Position numbers and translations under genes: made by a program
Part shown: one piece after another, positions 23,708 through 31,660 of the stretch
Layout: each line of letters starts with the position of its first letter
Position numbering within the stretch: position 1 is the stretch's first letter
The notes under the pieces: generated by a model
Told to the model about the DNA's origin: nothing
The model's database searches: none
What the model saw: the letters and a program-made list of their open reading frames with translations, nothing else
Origin: JANMOK01 sp031415055
GTDB taxonomy: Bacteria > Pseudomonadota > Alphaproteobacteria > Rhodobacterales > Rhodobacteraceae
Assembly (NCBI GenBank): GCA_031415055.1
Contig: JANOQZ010000033.1
Location: 1-50,901, forward strand
DNA length: 50,901 bases
Reading direction: 5' to 3'

Positions 23708-25903
23708 ATGTCTGAAAGCGTGTTTTTCGACGCGGGTTCCTTGGTGGCGGTGCTGACGACCGAGCCTTTGGACCGATTGCTGGATTATCGCGCACCCGAA
23801 GGCGGCGTCAATCTGGGCGCATTTGTGGCGGTGCCACTGGGACCACGGCTGGTTTTTGGCGTGGTTTGGGGGCCAGGTGAAGGGTCGTTTGATGCGGCAA
23901 AGATTCGCGCCGTGAACCGGGTGCTGGATTTGCCGGAGATGAGCCCGGTGATGCGGGCGTTTCTGGCTCGGGTGGGCGAATATACTTTGACGCCGTTGGA
24001 GGCGATGTTGCGGCTGGCGACGCGGGTGCCGGGTTTGGGCGAACCGCCGGGAAGCCGCAAGGTGCTGCGCCGCGGTTTGGGCGAACCGGAACGGATGTCA
24101 CCGGCGCGGGCGCGGGTTTTGGAAGTGTTGGCGGACTACGGCGGGCTGGGGTTTGCGCCGATGGAATTGAGCAGGCTGGCGGGGGTTTCGTCGTCGGTCG
24201 TCAAGGGTCTGGTCGCTTGCGGGGCGATTGTTGAAGAGCGGGTATTGCGTGAGTCGGCCTATCCGGCGTTGCAGTGCGGCCCGGGTTCGATGGTTTTGTC
24301 TGTGGAACAAGAAGTTGCCGCGCAGGCGCTGCGGGCACGCGTTTTGGCGGGTGGCTATTCGACGACTTTGCTGAAGGGTGTCACCGGGTCGGGCAAGACC
24401 GAGGTCTATCTGGAGGCGGTGGCAGCCTGTGTTGGCCAAGGGCGGCAGGCTTTGGTGATGCTGCCGGAAATTGCTTTGACGGCGGAGTTCATGGATCGGG
24501 TGGAAAAGCGGTTTGGTGCCAGACCGGCGGAATGGCATTCGGGCGTGACCGAGGCGGAACGGCGGCGGGCTTGGCGGGCGATTGGCTTGGGTGAGGCAAA
24601 GCTGGTCGTTGGGGCGCGGTCGTCGCTGTTTTTGCCCTTCACCGATTTGGGCCTGATCGTGGTCGATGAGGAGCACGACGGTTCGTACAAGCAGGAAGAC
24701 GGGGCGCTGTATCACGCGCGGGACATGGCGGTTTTGCGGGCGTCTTTGTGCGGGGCGACGGTGGTTTTGGCGTCGGCCACGCCGTCTTTGGAAAGCTGGG
24801 CCAACGCCGAGGCCGGGAAATACGCGCGACTGGTTTTGCCCGAGCGCTTTGGCGTGGCGGTGCTGCCAGAAATGCGGGCAATTGACTTGCGTGAGGGTGG
24901 GTTAGAGGCGAGTTCGTGGATTTCCGACAAACTGGTGGCGGCGGTTGGGGAGCGGTTGGTTTTGGGGGAACAATCTTTGTTGTTCCTCAACCGCCGTGGC
25001 TATGCGCCGGTGACGCTGTGCCGGGCCTGCGGGCAACAGATTGGTTGTGACCATTGCGACGCGCGGATGGTCGAACATCGGTTTGCCAAAAAGCTGGTCT
25101 GTCATCAATGCGGCGCGACCAAGCCCTTGCCGTTGAAATGCCCGTCTTGTGGGGTCGAGGGCAAACTGGCGGTAATCGGGCCGGGGGTCGAACGGCTGGC
25201 CGAGGAAGCTCTGGCGAAGTTCCCACAAGCGCGGATTGCGCTTTTGTCGTCGGACTTGGCGCAGTCGGCGCGTGAGCGGAAGGCGTTGATCAGCCAAATT
25301 GCCGCTGGTGGGGCTGACATCATCATCGGCACGCAGATGGTGGCCAAGGGGCATAACTTTCCGCTGCTGACCTTGGTTGGGGTCATCGATGCCGATCTGG
25401 GGTTGCAGGGCAGCGATTTACGGGCGGCGGAAAAGACGTTTCAACTGGTGCGACAGGTTGCCGGGCGGGCTGGTCGGGCGGAAAGGCCGGGACTGGCCTT
25501 GGTGCAGACGCATCAGCCGGATCATCCGGTGATAAGGGCGATCATTCTGGGCGATGAAGAGGCGTTCTGGCGGGCCGAAGCGGCGCAACGCGAACGTGCC
25601 GGGGCCCCGCCCTATGGCCGCATGGCAGGGATTGTGGTTTCGGGGCCGGATGAGGCCAAGGTGGTTGAAGTGGCGCGGTATTTGTCGAGGAATGTTAGGA
25701 TGTTGACCGATCTGGGCTGTCAGGTCTTTGGTCCCGCGCCTGCACCGGTGGCGCGAATACGCGGGCGGCATCGGGTGCGGTTGTTGGTGAAGGCACCCAA
25801 GGGCGTGGCGATTCAAGCGGCTTTGGCGGCGTGGCGGGGGCAGGTGAAATTGGGGCCGAATTTGCGGATCAGCGTGGATATTGATCCGCAGAGTTTTTAT
25901 TGA
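23708..25903 (+). CDS. priA: Primosomal replication restart helicase PriA
   Basis: The 731-residue protein has an N-terminal 3'-DNA-binding domain, Walker A GVTGSGKTEVY, the DEAH-like box VVDEEHDGSYKQ, then SATPSLESW, and a zinc-binding module with paired cysteines (CRACG, CDHC, CHQCG, CPSCG). The second RecA lobe has GTQMVAKGHNFPLLTLVGVIDAD and QVAGRAGRAERPG. It reloads the replisome at collapsed forks. I chose ATG 23708 rather than TTG 23690. It stands alone between the divergent fsa gene and a repeat-rich intergenic region. Confidence 0.96.
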   Translation: MSESVFFDAGSLVAVLTTEPLDRLLDYRAPEGGVNLGAFVAVPLGPRLVFGVVWGPGEGSFDAAKIRAVNRVLDLPEMSPVMRAFLARVGEYTLTPLEAMLRLATRVPGLGEPPGSRKVLRRGLGEPERMSPARARVLEVLADYGGLGFAPMELSRLAGVSSSVVKGLVACGAIVEERVLRESAYPALQCGPGSMVLSVEQEVAAQALRARVLAGGYSTTLLKGVTGSGKTEVYLEAVAACVGQGRQALVMLPEIALTAEFMDRVEKRFGARPAEWHSGVTEAERRRAWRAIGLGEAKLVVGARSSLFLPFTDLGLIVVDEEHDGSYKQEDGALYHARDMAVLRASLCGATVVLASATPSLESWANAEAGKYARLVLPERFGVAVLPEMRAIDLREGGLEASSWISDKLVAAVGERLVLGEQSLLFLNRRGYAPVTLCRACGQQIGCDHCDARMVEHRFAKKLVCHQCGATKPLPLKCPSCGVEGKLAVIGPGVERLAEEALAKFPQARIALLSSDLAQSARERKALISQIAAGGADIIIGTQMVAKGHNFPLLTLVGVIDADLGLQGSDLRAAEKTFQLVRQVAGRAGRAERPGLALVQTHQPDHPVIRAIILGDEEAFWRAEAAQRERAGAPPYGRMAGIVVSGPDEAKVVEVARYLSRNVRMLTDLGCQVFGPAPAPVARIRGRHRVRLLVKAPKGVAIQAALAAWRGQVKLGPNLRISVDIDPQSFY

Positions 25904-26212
25904 TCCGCGCCGTCGCGGGGATGACAGCCGCCTGCGCGGGTGTGACAGATGCGTTGTCATTCCCGCGGCTGCGGGAATCGGCGTGGGCCCCATCCAAACC
26001 TTCGCGCGCAGGCGAGTGAAAGGCGATTGAAGCGCGGGGTTTTGCCCAGCGCAATCCCCTCATCCGGCGCATACGCGCCACCTTCTCCCCAATGGGGCGA
26101 AGGAAAAAACCCTCACCCCTTACCCCACTCCATTACCGTCGTCAGGAACCAGCGCCCCTAGTCAAGCCTAGTATCGCTGGCTACAAGGCTGCGAGTTTGA
26201 ATTAGGGCCGAG
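25904..26212. other. 309-bp non-coding region with two repeat families
   Basis: No gene. It holds ATTCCCGC-GGCT-GCGGGAAT (25959-25978), the common bacterial 'GTCATTCCCGC' type hairpin with degenerate relatives on its left. It also holds a different element with CCTTC(T)CCCC-AAT-GGGG(C)GAAGG (26081-26103) preceded by CCTCATCCGGCGCATACGCGCC. The last 50 bp should contain the hisC promoter, but I see no clear boxes. Confidence 0.65.
25959..25978. repeat. Hairpin repeat ATTCCCGC-GGCT-GCGGGAAT
   Basis: Perfect 8-bp stem with a 4-nt loop, 56 bp after the priA stop. It belongs to a widespread dispersed intergenic hairpin type. It may help stop priA transcription, although no T-run follows. Confidence 0.6.
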
Positions 26213-27316
26213 ATGAGCAGACATCCAACCATCGTTCCCCAGCCGGGGATATTGGACATCGACCTGTATGTTGCCGGTGAAAGCGCACTTTCGGGGCGGG
26301 CCAATCGGGTTATCAAGCTGAGCTCGAACGAGAACCCTCGTGGGCCTTCGCCCAAGGCGCTCGAGGCCTATCGTGCAGCTGCGGAGGGGTTGGCTTTTTA
26401 TCCATCCTCTGACCATGAAGGCCTGCGTAGTGCGATTGGCCAGGTCGAGGGGGTTGATCTTGAGCGGGTGATTTGTGGGGCAGGGTCGGACGAGATTTTG
26501 ACCTTTCTGGCGCAGACCTATGCTGGGGTTGGCGACGAGATCATCCACACAGAACATGGCTTTGGCATGTATAAGATTACCGCTTTGGCGGTGGGGGCCA
26601 CGCCGGTTGAGGTGGTCGAACGCGACCGGGTGACCGATGTGGATGCGATACTGGCGGCGTGTTCGCCGCGCACCAAACTGGTTTTCATTGCCAATCCAAA
26701 TAACCCGACTGGAACGATGATTGGGGCAGATGAGGTGGCGCGATTGGCGGCTGGCTTGCCTGCGCAGGCGCTGCTGGTGCTGGACGGAGCGTACGCGGAG
26801 TTTGTTTCGGACCCTGCTTTTGATGCAGGCAAGGCGCTGGTGGAAAGCCGCGACAATGTGGTGATGACGCGGACATTCTCGAAGGTGCATGGCTTGGGTG
26901 GGCTACGCATTGGCTGGGGTTATGGTCCGGCGCATGTGATCGAGGCATTGAACCGGGTGCGCGGGCCGTTCAACCTGTCGGGGCCGGCTTTGGCGGCGGC
27001 GGAAGCGGCGATGCGCGATGTGGACTATCGGACATATTGTTTGCGCGAGAATGCGAAATGGCGGGACTGGCTGGCGGATGTGTTGGCAAAGGTGGGGGTG
27101 CCATCGGATGAAAGCCACTCCAATTTCATTTTGGCGCGGTTTGCAACGCCGGATGTGGCGCGGGCGTGTGATTTGGCGCTGAAAAACGCGGGGGTGATTG
27201 TGCGACGGGTGGACAGTTATAAGCTGCCGTCGTGTCTGCGCATTACCATTGGCGATGAGTTGGCTTGCCGATTGGTGGCGCGGGTGGTCGGTGATTTCAT
27301 GGCGGGACACGGATGA
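26213..27316 (+). CDS. hisC: Histidinol-phosphate aminotransferase family (HisC; possibly aromatic aminotransferase)
   Basis: The 367-residue PLP enzyme of the class I/II HisC branch has VIKLSSNENPRGPSPKA, FIANPNNPTGTMI, LVLDGAYAEFV and the PLP lysine in MTRTFSKVHGLGGLRIGWGYG. It has two plausible roles: histidine synthesis, or transamination of prephenate/phenylalanine/tyrosine. It overlaps the next gene, a prephenate/arogenate dehydrogenase, by 4 bp, and this pairing favours aromatic amino-acid synthesis, with or without a histidine role. No his genes are nearby. AGGG precedes the ATG. Confidence 0.88.
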   Translation: MSRHPTIVPQPGILDIDLYVAGESALSGRANRVIKLSSNENPRGPSPKALEAYRAAAEGLAFYPSSDHEGLRSAIGQVEGVDLERVICGAGSDEILTFLAQTYAGVGDEIIHTEHGFGMYKITALAVGATPVEVVERDRVTDVDAILAACSPRTKLVFIANPNNPTGTMIGADEVARLAAGLPAQALLVLDGAYAEFVSDPAFDAGKALVESRDNVVMTRTFSKVHGLGGLRIGWGYGPAHVIEALNRVRGPFNLSGPALAAAEAAMRDVDYRTYCLRENAKWRDWLADVLAKVGVPSDESHSNFILARFATPDVARACDLALKNAGVIVRRVDSYKLPSCLRITIGDELACRLVARVVGDFMAGHG

Positions 27317-28242
27317 TGGCGGAATATCGGAAAGTCGCGCTGATCGGGTTGGGGCTGATTGCTTCGTCGATTTCGCACGCCATGCGGCGGGCGGGGATGA
27401 CCGCAACGATCACCGGTTTTGCCCAAAGCGTGGCGACGCGGGAAACGGCGGTGCGGCTGGGGCTGTGCGAAGTATTTGCCAGCGCGGCCGAGGCGGTTGA
27501 TGGGGCGGATCTGGTGATTTTGTGCGTGCCGGTTGGCGCGATGGGCGATGTAGCTGCCGAGATCGGGCCGTATCTGGCCAAGGGTGCGACGGTCAGCGAC
27601 GTTGGTTCGGTCAAGGGCGCGGTGATTGCAGCGGTACAGCCGCATTTACTGAAAGGCGTGCATTTTGTGCCGGGCCATCCCTTGGCCGGGACCGAGCATT
27701 CGGGACCAGATTCGGGCTTTGCTGCTCTGTTTGACGGACGCTGGTGCCTGCTGACGCCGCCACTTGGCACCGATGAAGGTGCGGTCAATCGACTGACGAA
27801 GTTTTGGCAGGCCTTGGGCGCCAAGGTGGATGTGATGGACGCCGATCATCACGATCTGGTGCTGGCGGTGACCAGCCACGTGCCGCACTTGATTGCCTAT
27901 ACGATGGTGGGGGTGGCCGATGATCTGGCGCGGGTGACCGAAAGCGAAGTGATCCAGTTTTCCGCCGCTGGTTTTCGCGATTTCACCCGCATTGCGGCAT
28001 CCGACCCCGTGATGTGGCGCGATGTGTTTTTGAACAACAAGGCCGCGACTTTGGAGATATTGGGGCGGTTTTCCGAGGAATTAACCGCTTTGCAACGCGC
28101 AGTGCGGCAAGGTGACGGGCAGAAACTGTTTGACTATTTCACCCATACAAGGGCAATCCGGCGCGGGATTATCGACGCAGGCCAAGACACGGCGGCGGCG
28201 GATTTTGGGCGCGGTCTGGGCCAGACGAGGGACAAGCAATGA
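27313..28242 (+). CDS. tyrC: Prephenate/arogenate (cyclohexadienyl) dehydrogenase
   Basis: The 309-residue protein has a Rossmann fold VALIGLGLIASSISHAMRRAG, DLVILCVPVGAMGDV, SDVGSVKGAVI, and the TyrA motifs FVPGHPLAGTEHSGPDSGFAALF and DHHDLVLAVTSHVPHLIAYTMV. It oxidatively decarboxylates prephenate or arogenate in tyrosine synthesis. No chorismate mutase or ACT domain is fused to it. The start (27313 or 27316, ATGATG) overlaps the hisC stop, and its own stop overlaps the extensin-like gene (ATGA), so the three are co-translated. NAD(P) preference is undetermined. Confidence 0.9.
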   Translation: MMAEYRKVALIGLGLIASSISHAMRRAGMTATITGFAQSVATRETAVRLGLCEVFASAAEAVDGADLVILCVPVGAMGDVAAEIGPYLAKGATVSDVGSVKGAVIAAVQPHLLKGVHFVPGHPLAGTEHSGPDSGFAALFDGRWCLLTPPLGTDEGAVNRLTKFWQALGAKVDVMDADHHDLVLAVTSHVPHLIAYTMVGVADDLARVTESEVIQFSAAGFRDFTRIAASDPVMWRDVFLNNKAATLEILGRFSEELTALQRAVRQGDGQKLFDYFTHTRAIRRGIIDAGQDTAAADFGRGLGQTRDKQ

Positions 28243-28847
28243 AAACATTTAGGATTTACGCCGTCGTGCTTTGCACATTGGCCTTATCAGCTTGCAGTCA
28301 GGGGCTGTTCGCGGGCGCTGATTCGATGTCAAGCAAAGGTTCGGTCTGCGGCAGCAACCAACTGCAAGGTCGGTCGATCAGTGAAATCGAGGCGGCAAAT
28401 CCGGCTTATGGTATCAAACATCCGGTCGAAATCACCGGCGTGGCGGGCGTGCGATTGTCGCAGCCGGCGACTTTGAACTGTGATGCGGCGCTGACATTGG
28501 CGACTTACGTAACGGACGTGGCCAAACCGGTACTCGGCGATACTGGCGGCGGGTTGAGCGAACTGGAGGTGGCCGCGTCCTATGTTTATCGGACCCGCAA
28601 CAACCAGCGCGGGGCGAGGATGTCGGAGCATGCAACCGGCAATGCAATCGACATTTCGGCTTTTGTGCTGGCCGATGGCAAGGAATTCGTCGTTGAGGAC
28701 GACTGGGGTCTGGCGGTCATGAAGCAGCTTCACGATGACGCCTGTGGCCCGTTTGGAACGGTGCTAGGCCCGGATTCGGACCGGTTCCACCGCAATCACT
28801 TTCATTTTGACGTCGCATCTTATCGTAGCGGACCGTATTGCCGTTAG
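28239..28847 (+). CDS. Extensin-like C-terminal domain lipoprotein
   Basis: The 202-residue product has a lipoprotein signal (VVLCTLALSACSQG, lipobox LSAC). Its extensin-like C-terminal domain resembles D-Ala-D-Ala peptidases of the M15 type: VAASYVYRTRNNQRGARMSEHATGNAIDISAFVL and the metal-ligand-like DRFHRNHFHFD. Four further cysteines (VCGS, LNCD, DACGPF, PYCR) fit disulfides. It is likely a periplasmic, membrane-anchored protein acting on or binding peptidoglycan. It is coupled to the tyrosine dehydrogenase gene by ATGA overlap. Enzymatic activity of this family is not established to my knowledge. Confidence 0.85.
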   Translation: MKTFRIYAVVLCTLALSACSQGLFAGADSMSSKGSVCGSNQLQGRSISEIEAANPAYGIKHPVEITGVAGVRLSQPATLNCDAALTLATYVTDVAKPVLGDTGGGLSELEVAASYVYRTRNNQRGARMSEHATGNAIDISAFVLADGKEFVVEDDWGLAVMKQLHDDACGPFGTVLGPDSDRFHRNHFHFDVASYRSGPYCR

Positions 28848-28852
28848 TGTTT

Positions 28853-28884
28853 GGGGCGCTGCCCCGTCTTGCCGTTGGCAAGAC
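28853..28884. terminator. Tandem hairpins between convergent genes
   Basis: GGGGC-GCT-GCCCC (28853-28865) is directly followed by GTCTTGCC-GTT-GGCAAGAC (28866-28884). They lie 5 bp after the extensin-like stop and before the convergent DUF2125 gene. There is no long T-run, so a bidirectional structural terminator or mRNA-end stabiliser is more likely than a classical intrinsic terminator. Confidence 0.6.
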
Positions 28885-28933
28885 TCCCCGGGATATTTGG
28901 GCCATCCGAAATGGGAATTGGCGGGCTGCAGTT

Positions 28934-29929
28934 CTAGCGCACCAACCTTGGTGCATAACCGATCCAGACCGGGCCGATGTGGGCCTGCCCGTCGGAGAAG
29001 GTGAGGGGCGCATTCAGCGTGCGCGGGTCGCCTGAAAGCATGGCAAGGATGTTGAGGCCGGAACGTATAAGGTCGGCGTTATCAGCACCGAGCGCGCCAG
29101 AATCGACGAACATTTGCAGGATGTCTTGCCAGTTTTTGGCGCGTAATTGCAACTCACCTACGAAATAGCCTTGGGCATCGATTTTTATGTCGCCTTTGGC
29201 GTCAAGCTGCAATTCGCCCCAGAGAAGGCGCAGTTTGCTAAGGTCAAATCCGGTCAGCAAAGGGGGGCGAGTTTCCAGCGCGAAACGGTCCCACGGGCGG
29301 TCAAAGAACATCGTGGTTTCGATTTCGGCATCGGAAAACACCGATGGCAAATTGCCAGCACGGTCGATGATTGCCTGCCAAAACGGCGGCATGGCGAGGT
29401 TTTTTGCGGTGAACGCAAGGTCGTGCGCGTTCGCATCGGCGGCGGATTGGCGGGTGGCGAATATGGCGCTTTCCAACCCCGCCGACCAATCTGGTCCTTT
29501 CAGTTCCAAACCTTTGATATCAATGGTGGTTTCGTCCAGCGCCAGAGCTGTCGAGGGAACGAATTTGACCGAGCCGCGCATGTCTTCCGAGGTCATTCTA
29601 GTGGTGCCATTGGGCGTGGACCACGATTGTTCATGCGGCCAGATGGCGATGATGTGGTTGGGCCGGTAGGACAGCGCGAGGATTTCAAAATTGGGTGCCA
29701 ACCACGCCCAGCCTTGTGAGGGGTCGGCGAGGTTCAAGCCGGTTATTTTGGTATCAAACCGGTTGGGAAAGCCGGTGACGTTCAAGGATTCGGTGCTGGC
29801 AATCCAACCTGCGGCGCTGCGCTCGGCCAGCCAAGCGGTGAGGGCGCGTTCCTTGGCGGTAGAGCCGATGAACCACCACGTGCTCCACGCGGCGGCGGCG
29901 AAGACGACGGCCCAGAGAAGTTTGCGCAT
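28934..29929 (-). CDS. DUF2125 domain protein, membrane anchored
   Basis: The 331-residue product begins with a signal-anchor (MRKLLWAVVFAAAAWSTWWFIGS). It is then a long beta-rich periplasmic chain with the DUF2125 layout: WLAERSAAGWIASTESLNVTGFPNRFDTKITGLNLADP near the N-terminus and PLTFSDGQAHIGPVWIGYAPRL at the end. The function is unknown; repeats of amphipathic strands recall AsmA-like or lipid-transport proteins, but this is speculation. The frame extends to 30112, but ATG 29929 sits at the signal peptide. It is divergent from chaC (57 bp gap). Confidence 0.85.
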   Translation of the reverse strand: MRKLLWAVVFAAAAWSTWWFIGSTAKERALTAWLAERSAAGWIASTESLNVTGFPNRFDTKITGLNLADPSQGWAWLAPNFEILALSYRPNHIIAIWPHEQSWSTPNGTTRMTSEDMRGSVKFVPSTALALDETTIDIKGLELKGPDWSAGLESAIFATRQSAADANAHDLAFTAKNLAMPPFWQAIIDRAGNLPSVFSDAEIETTMFFDRPWDRFALETRPPLLTGFDLSKLRLLWGELQLDAKGDIKIDAQGYFVGELQLRAKNWQDILQMFVDSGALGADNADLIRSGLNILAMLSGDPRTLNAPLTFSDGQAHIGPVWIGYAPRLVR

Positions 29930-29986
29930 GCGTTTACCCTTTGCTGAGGTTGCTTTATAGGAACGGTTCGGCGGGGGGAATGCGGC

Positions 29987-30547
29987 ATGCAGGACGGCTT
30001 TTGGGTGTTCGGCTATGGCTCGCTGATCTGGCGCACCGGGTTTCCCTATCGGGCGCGGCAATTGGCGACTTTGCAGGGGTATCGGCGCCGATTTTGCATG
30101 GAATCGCACCACTACCGCGGCACGCCGGCCTTGCCGGGGTTGGTACTAGCTTTGGACCCTTTAACGGGTGCGTCGTGTCGCGGGTTGGCGTTCCATGTTG
30201 ATCCCGCTGACGCCGATGAGGTGATGGCATATCTGCGCGGGCGCGAGTTGATTTCCGACGCTTATCGCGAGGTTGTGCACGAGATTGAGTTCGGTGACGG
30301 CGTCCAAGTTTCGGCGGTTTGCTATGTGATGAACCAAGCGCATCACCAGTATCGCGGTGGCCTGTCAGTGCTGGAACAAGCCGAAATGATTGCGCGTGCC
30401 AGCGGCTCGGCGGGGGCGAATACGGAGTATCTGTTCAATACGTTTGCAAGTTTGCGCGAGTTGGGAATTGAGGATGCGGAATTGGCGGAACTGGTGGAGT
30501 TGGTGAAAGGTTTCGAGCGGCTTCCATCCGGATCTGGGTCAATTTGA
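29987..30547 (+). CDS. chaC: ChaC-like gamma-glutamylcyclotransferase
   Basis: The 186-residue product has the family opening WVFGYGSLIWRTGF, then LQGYRRRFCMESHHYRGTPALPGLVLAL, GLAFHVDPADADEVMAYLRGRELISDAY and QYRGGLSVLEQAEMIARASG. ChaC enzymes cleave glutathione to 5-oxoproline and Cys-Gly in the cytosol. A strong GGGGGGAA precedes the ATG. The last five residues (SGSGSI) are probably dispensable. It is followed by a repeat-bounded DUF559 gene. Confidence 0.92.
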   Translation: MQDGFWVFGYGSLIWRTGFPYRARQLATLQGYRRRFCMESHHYRGTPALPGLVLALDPLTGASCRGLAFHVDPADADEVMAYLRGRELISDAYREVVHEIEFGDGVQVSAVCYVMNQAHHQYRGGLSVLEQAEMIARASGSAGANTEYLFNTFASLRELGIEDAELAELVELVKGFERLPSGSGSI

Positions 30548-30604
30548 GAAAGATATTGCCGCGTCTTTACGAATTGGTGACATCCAATCCTTAAAGTCCG
30601 CTCG

Positions 30605-30644
30605 AATCCCCTCCACCGTTTGCGGGGGAGGGTTAGGGTGGGGG
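30605..30644 (+). repeat. G-rich intergenic repeat, copy B
   Basis: AATCCCCTCCACCG, a TTTGC loop, then G5-A-G3-TTA-G3-T-G5 ending one base before the ATG of the DUF559 gene. Similarity to copy C extends leftwards to about 30571 (GGTGACA, AGTCCGC shared), giving a direct repeat of about 74 bp. The G-runs fit a two-to-three-tetrad quadruplex; the CCCTCC/GGAGGG hairpin is an alternative fold. Confidence 0.88.
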
Positions 30645-30645
30645 T

Positions 30646-31017
30646 ATGGAAGTGGAAATTGAAACGGCTGCAAGCCAACGTGATCGGGCGCGGGAATTGC
30701 GGCGGAATATGACGCGGGCCGAACGGGTTTTGTGGCGACAATTGCGGTTGCGCCAGATTTACGGGCGCAAGTTTCGTCGGCAGGTGCCGGTTGGGCCGTT
30801 CATTGTCGATTTCCTAAGTTATGACGCAAGGCTGATTGTTGAATTGGACGGTGGTCAACATGGGCTGGCCTTGGCGCACGGATATGACTTTCGACGCGAT
30901 GAGTTTCTGCGACGACAGGGGTTTCAAGTTTTGCGGTTCTGGAACAACGATGTTTCGGAGAATTTGGCAGGGGTGCTTGCGCGGATAGTCGAGCTCTTGC
31001 CAACCGCCCCATCCTAG
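30646..31017 (+). CDS. DUF559 protein, Vsr-like PD-(D/E)XK nuclease fold
   Basis: The 123-residue product has the DUF559 pattern: an N-terminal RARELRRNMTRAERVLWRQLR, then RRQVPVGPFIVDFLSYDARLIVELDGGQH (Asp, Glu and Asp at the expected catalytic positions), and RRDEFLRRQGFQVLRFWNNDV at the end. The family is related to very-short-patch-repair endonucleases; targets are unknown. It has no separate ribosome-binding site: the last G-run of repeat copy B abuts the ATG. It is bounded by direct repeat copies B and C and followed by a terminator hairpin, so it looks like a self-contained cassette. Confidence 0.85.
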   Translation: MEVEIETAASQRDRARELRRNMTRAERVLWRQLRLRQIYGRKFRRQVPVGPFIVDFLSYDARLIVELDGGQHGLALAHGYDFRRDEFLRRQGFQVLRFWNNDVSENLAGVLARIVELLPTAPS

Positions 31018-31049
31018 CCTTCCCCCAGCGGGGGAAGGAATCTGTTTTT
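31018..31049 (+). terminator. Intrinsic terminator of the DUF559 gene
   Basis: CCTTCCCCC-AGC-GGGGGAAGG (9-bp stem, 31018-31038) followed by AATCTG and five T residues (31045-31049). It starts directly after the DUF559 stop codon. Confidence 0.7.
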
Positions 31050-31090
31050 CCTTAACCGAATGGTGACAAGCATTGCCTGTAGTCCGCCGG

Positions 31091-31130
31091 AATCCCCTCC
31101 ACCGCTTGCGGGGGAGGGTTAGGGTGGGGG
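31091..31130 (+). repeat. G-rich intergenic repeat, copy C
   Basis: Differs from copy B at one base in the 40-bp core (CGCTTGC against CGTTTGC). It is in the same orientation, with further similarity to its left from about 31058. It lies between the DUF559 terminator and the convergent nfeD gene. Confidence 0.88.
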
Positions 31131-31195
31131 TTTTGGCGCGGGCGCATCTGAAATTGCCCCATTCAAAAGAAGAAAGGAATTCGGTGACGCCTGAT

Positions 31196-31654
31196 TTAAG
31201 CTTTCACCATCAACACCGTGCCGCGCGTCTGCGAAACGGTGACCGAACCGCCAACGGCGCTGCTGCCGCTTTCCCATTTGGCCATCCAGGGAATCCCCTC
31301 GACCTCAACTTTGCCTTCGCCATTTTCAAACGACAGGACTTTGCCTTGCATGCCGATCAAACGGTTGGACCGCTCGTTCAAGCCGTTTGGCGCTGCGCCG
31401 CTTGCGCCGTTGAGGAACCGGGCGCGAAACATATAGGTCAGGGCCACAGAAAGTGACGCAAAGACAGCGACCTGCACTTCGCCGGGCATGGATGGAAAAG
31501 CCCAAAGCAGAATCGCCATGCCAATGGCGGCGATGCCGGGCCAGATCAGAAAGAACGACATCGTGGCCATTTCAATGGCGCCAAGCGTAATGCCAAAGGC
31601 CACCCACCACCAAGGTGAGAGGCCTTCCAGAATGTTGAACATGGAAACGTCCAT
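31196..31654 (-). CDS. NfeD family membrane protein
   Basis: The 152-residue product has two or three hydrophobic segments (WWWVAFGITLGAIEMATMSFFLIWPGIAAIGMAILLWAF, then VAVFASLSVALTYMF). It ends in the OB-fold domain of NfeD proteins (LIGMQGKVLSFENGEGKVEVEGIPWMAKWE). This short form acts with a stomatin-like partner in the inner membrane. The stomatin gene is directly upstream (6-bp gap), as is usual. Function in membrane microdomains is known for the family only in general terms. Confidence 0.9.
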   Translation of the reverse strand: MDVSMFNILEGLSPWWWVAFGITLGAIEMATMSFFLIWPGIAAIGMAILLWAFPSMPGEVQVAVFASLSVALTYMFRARFLNGASGAAPNGLNERSNRLIGMQGKVLSFENGEGKVEVEGIPWMAKWESGSSAVGGSVTVSQTRGTVLMVKA

Positions 31655-31660
31655 ACTGAT

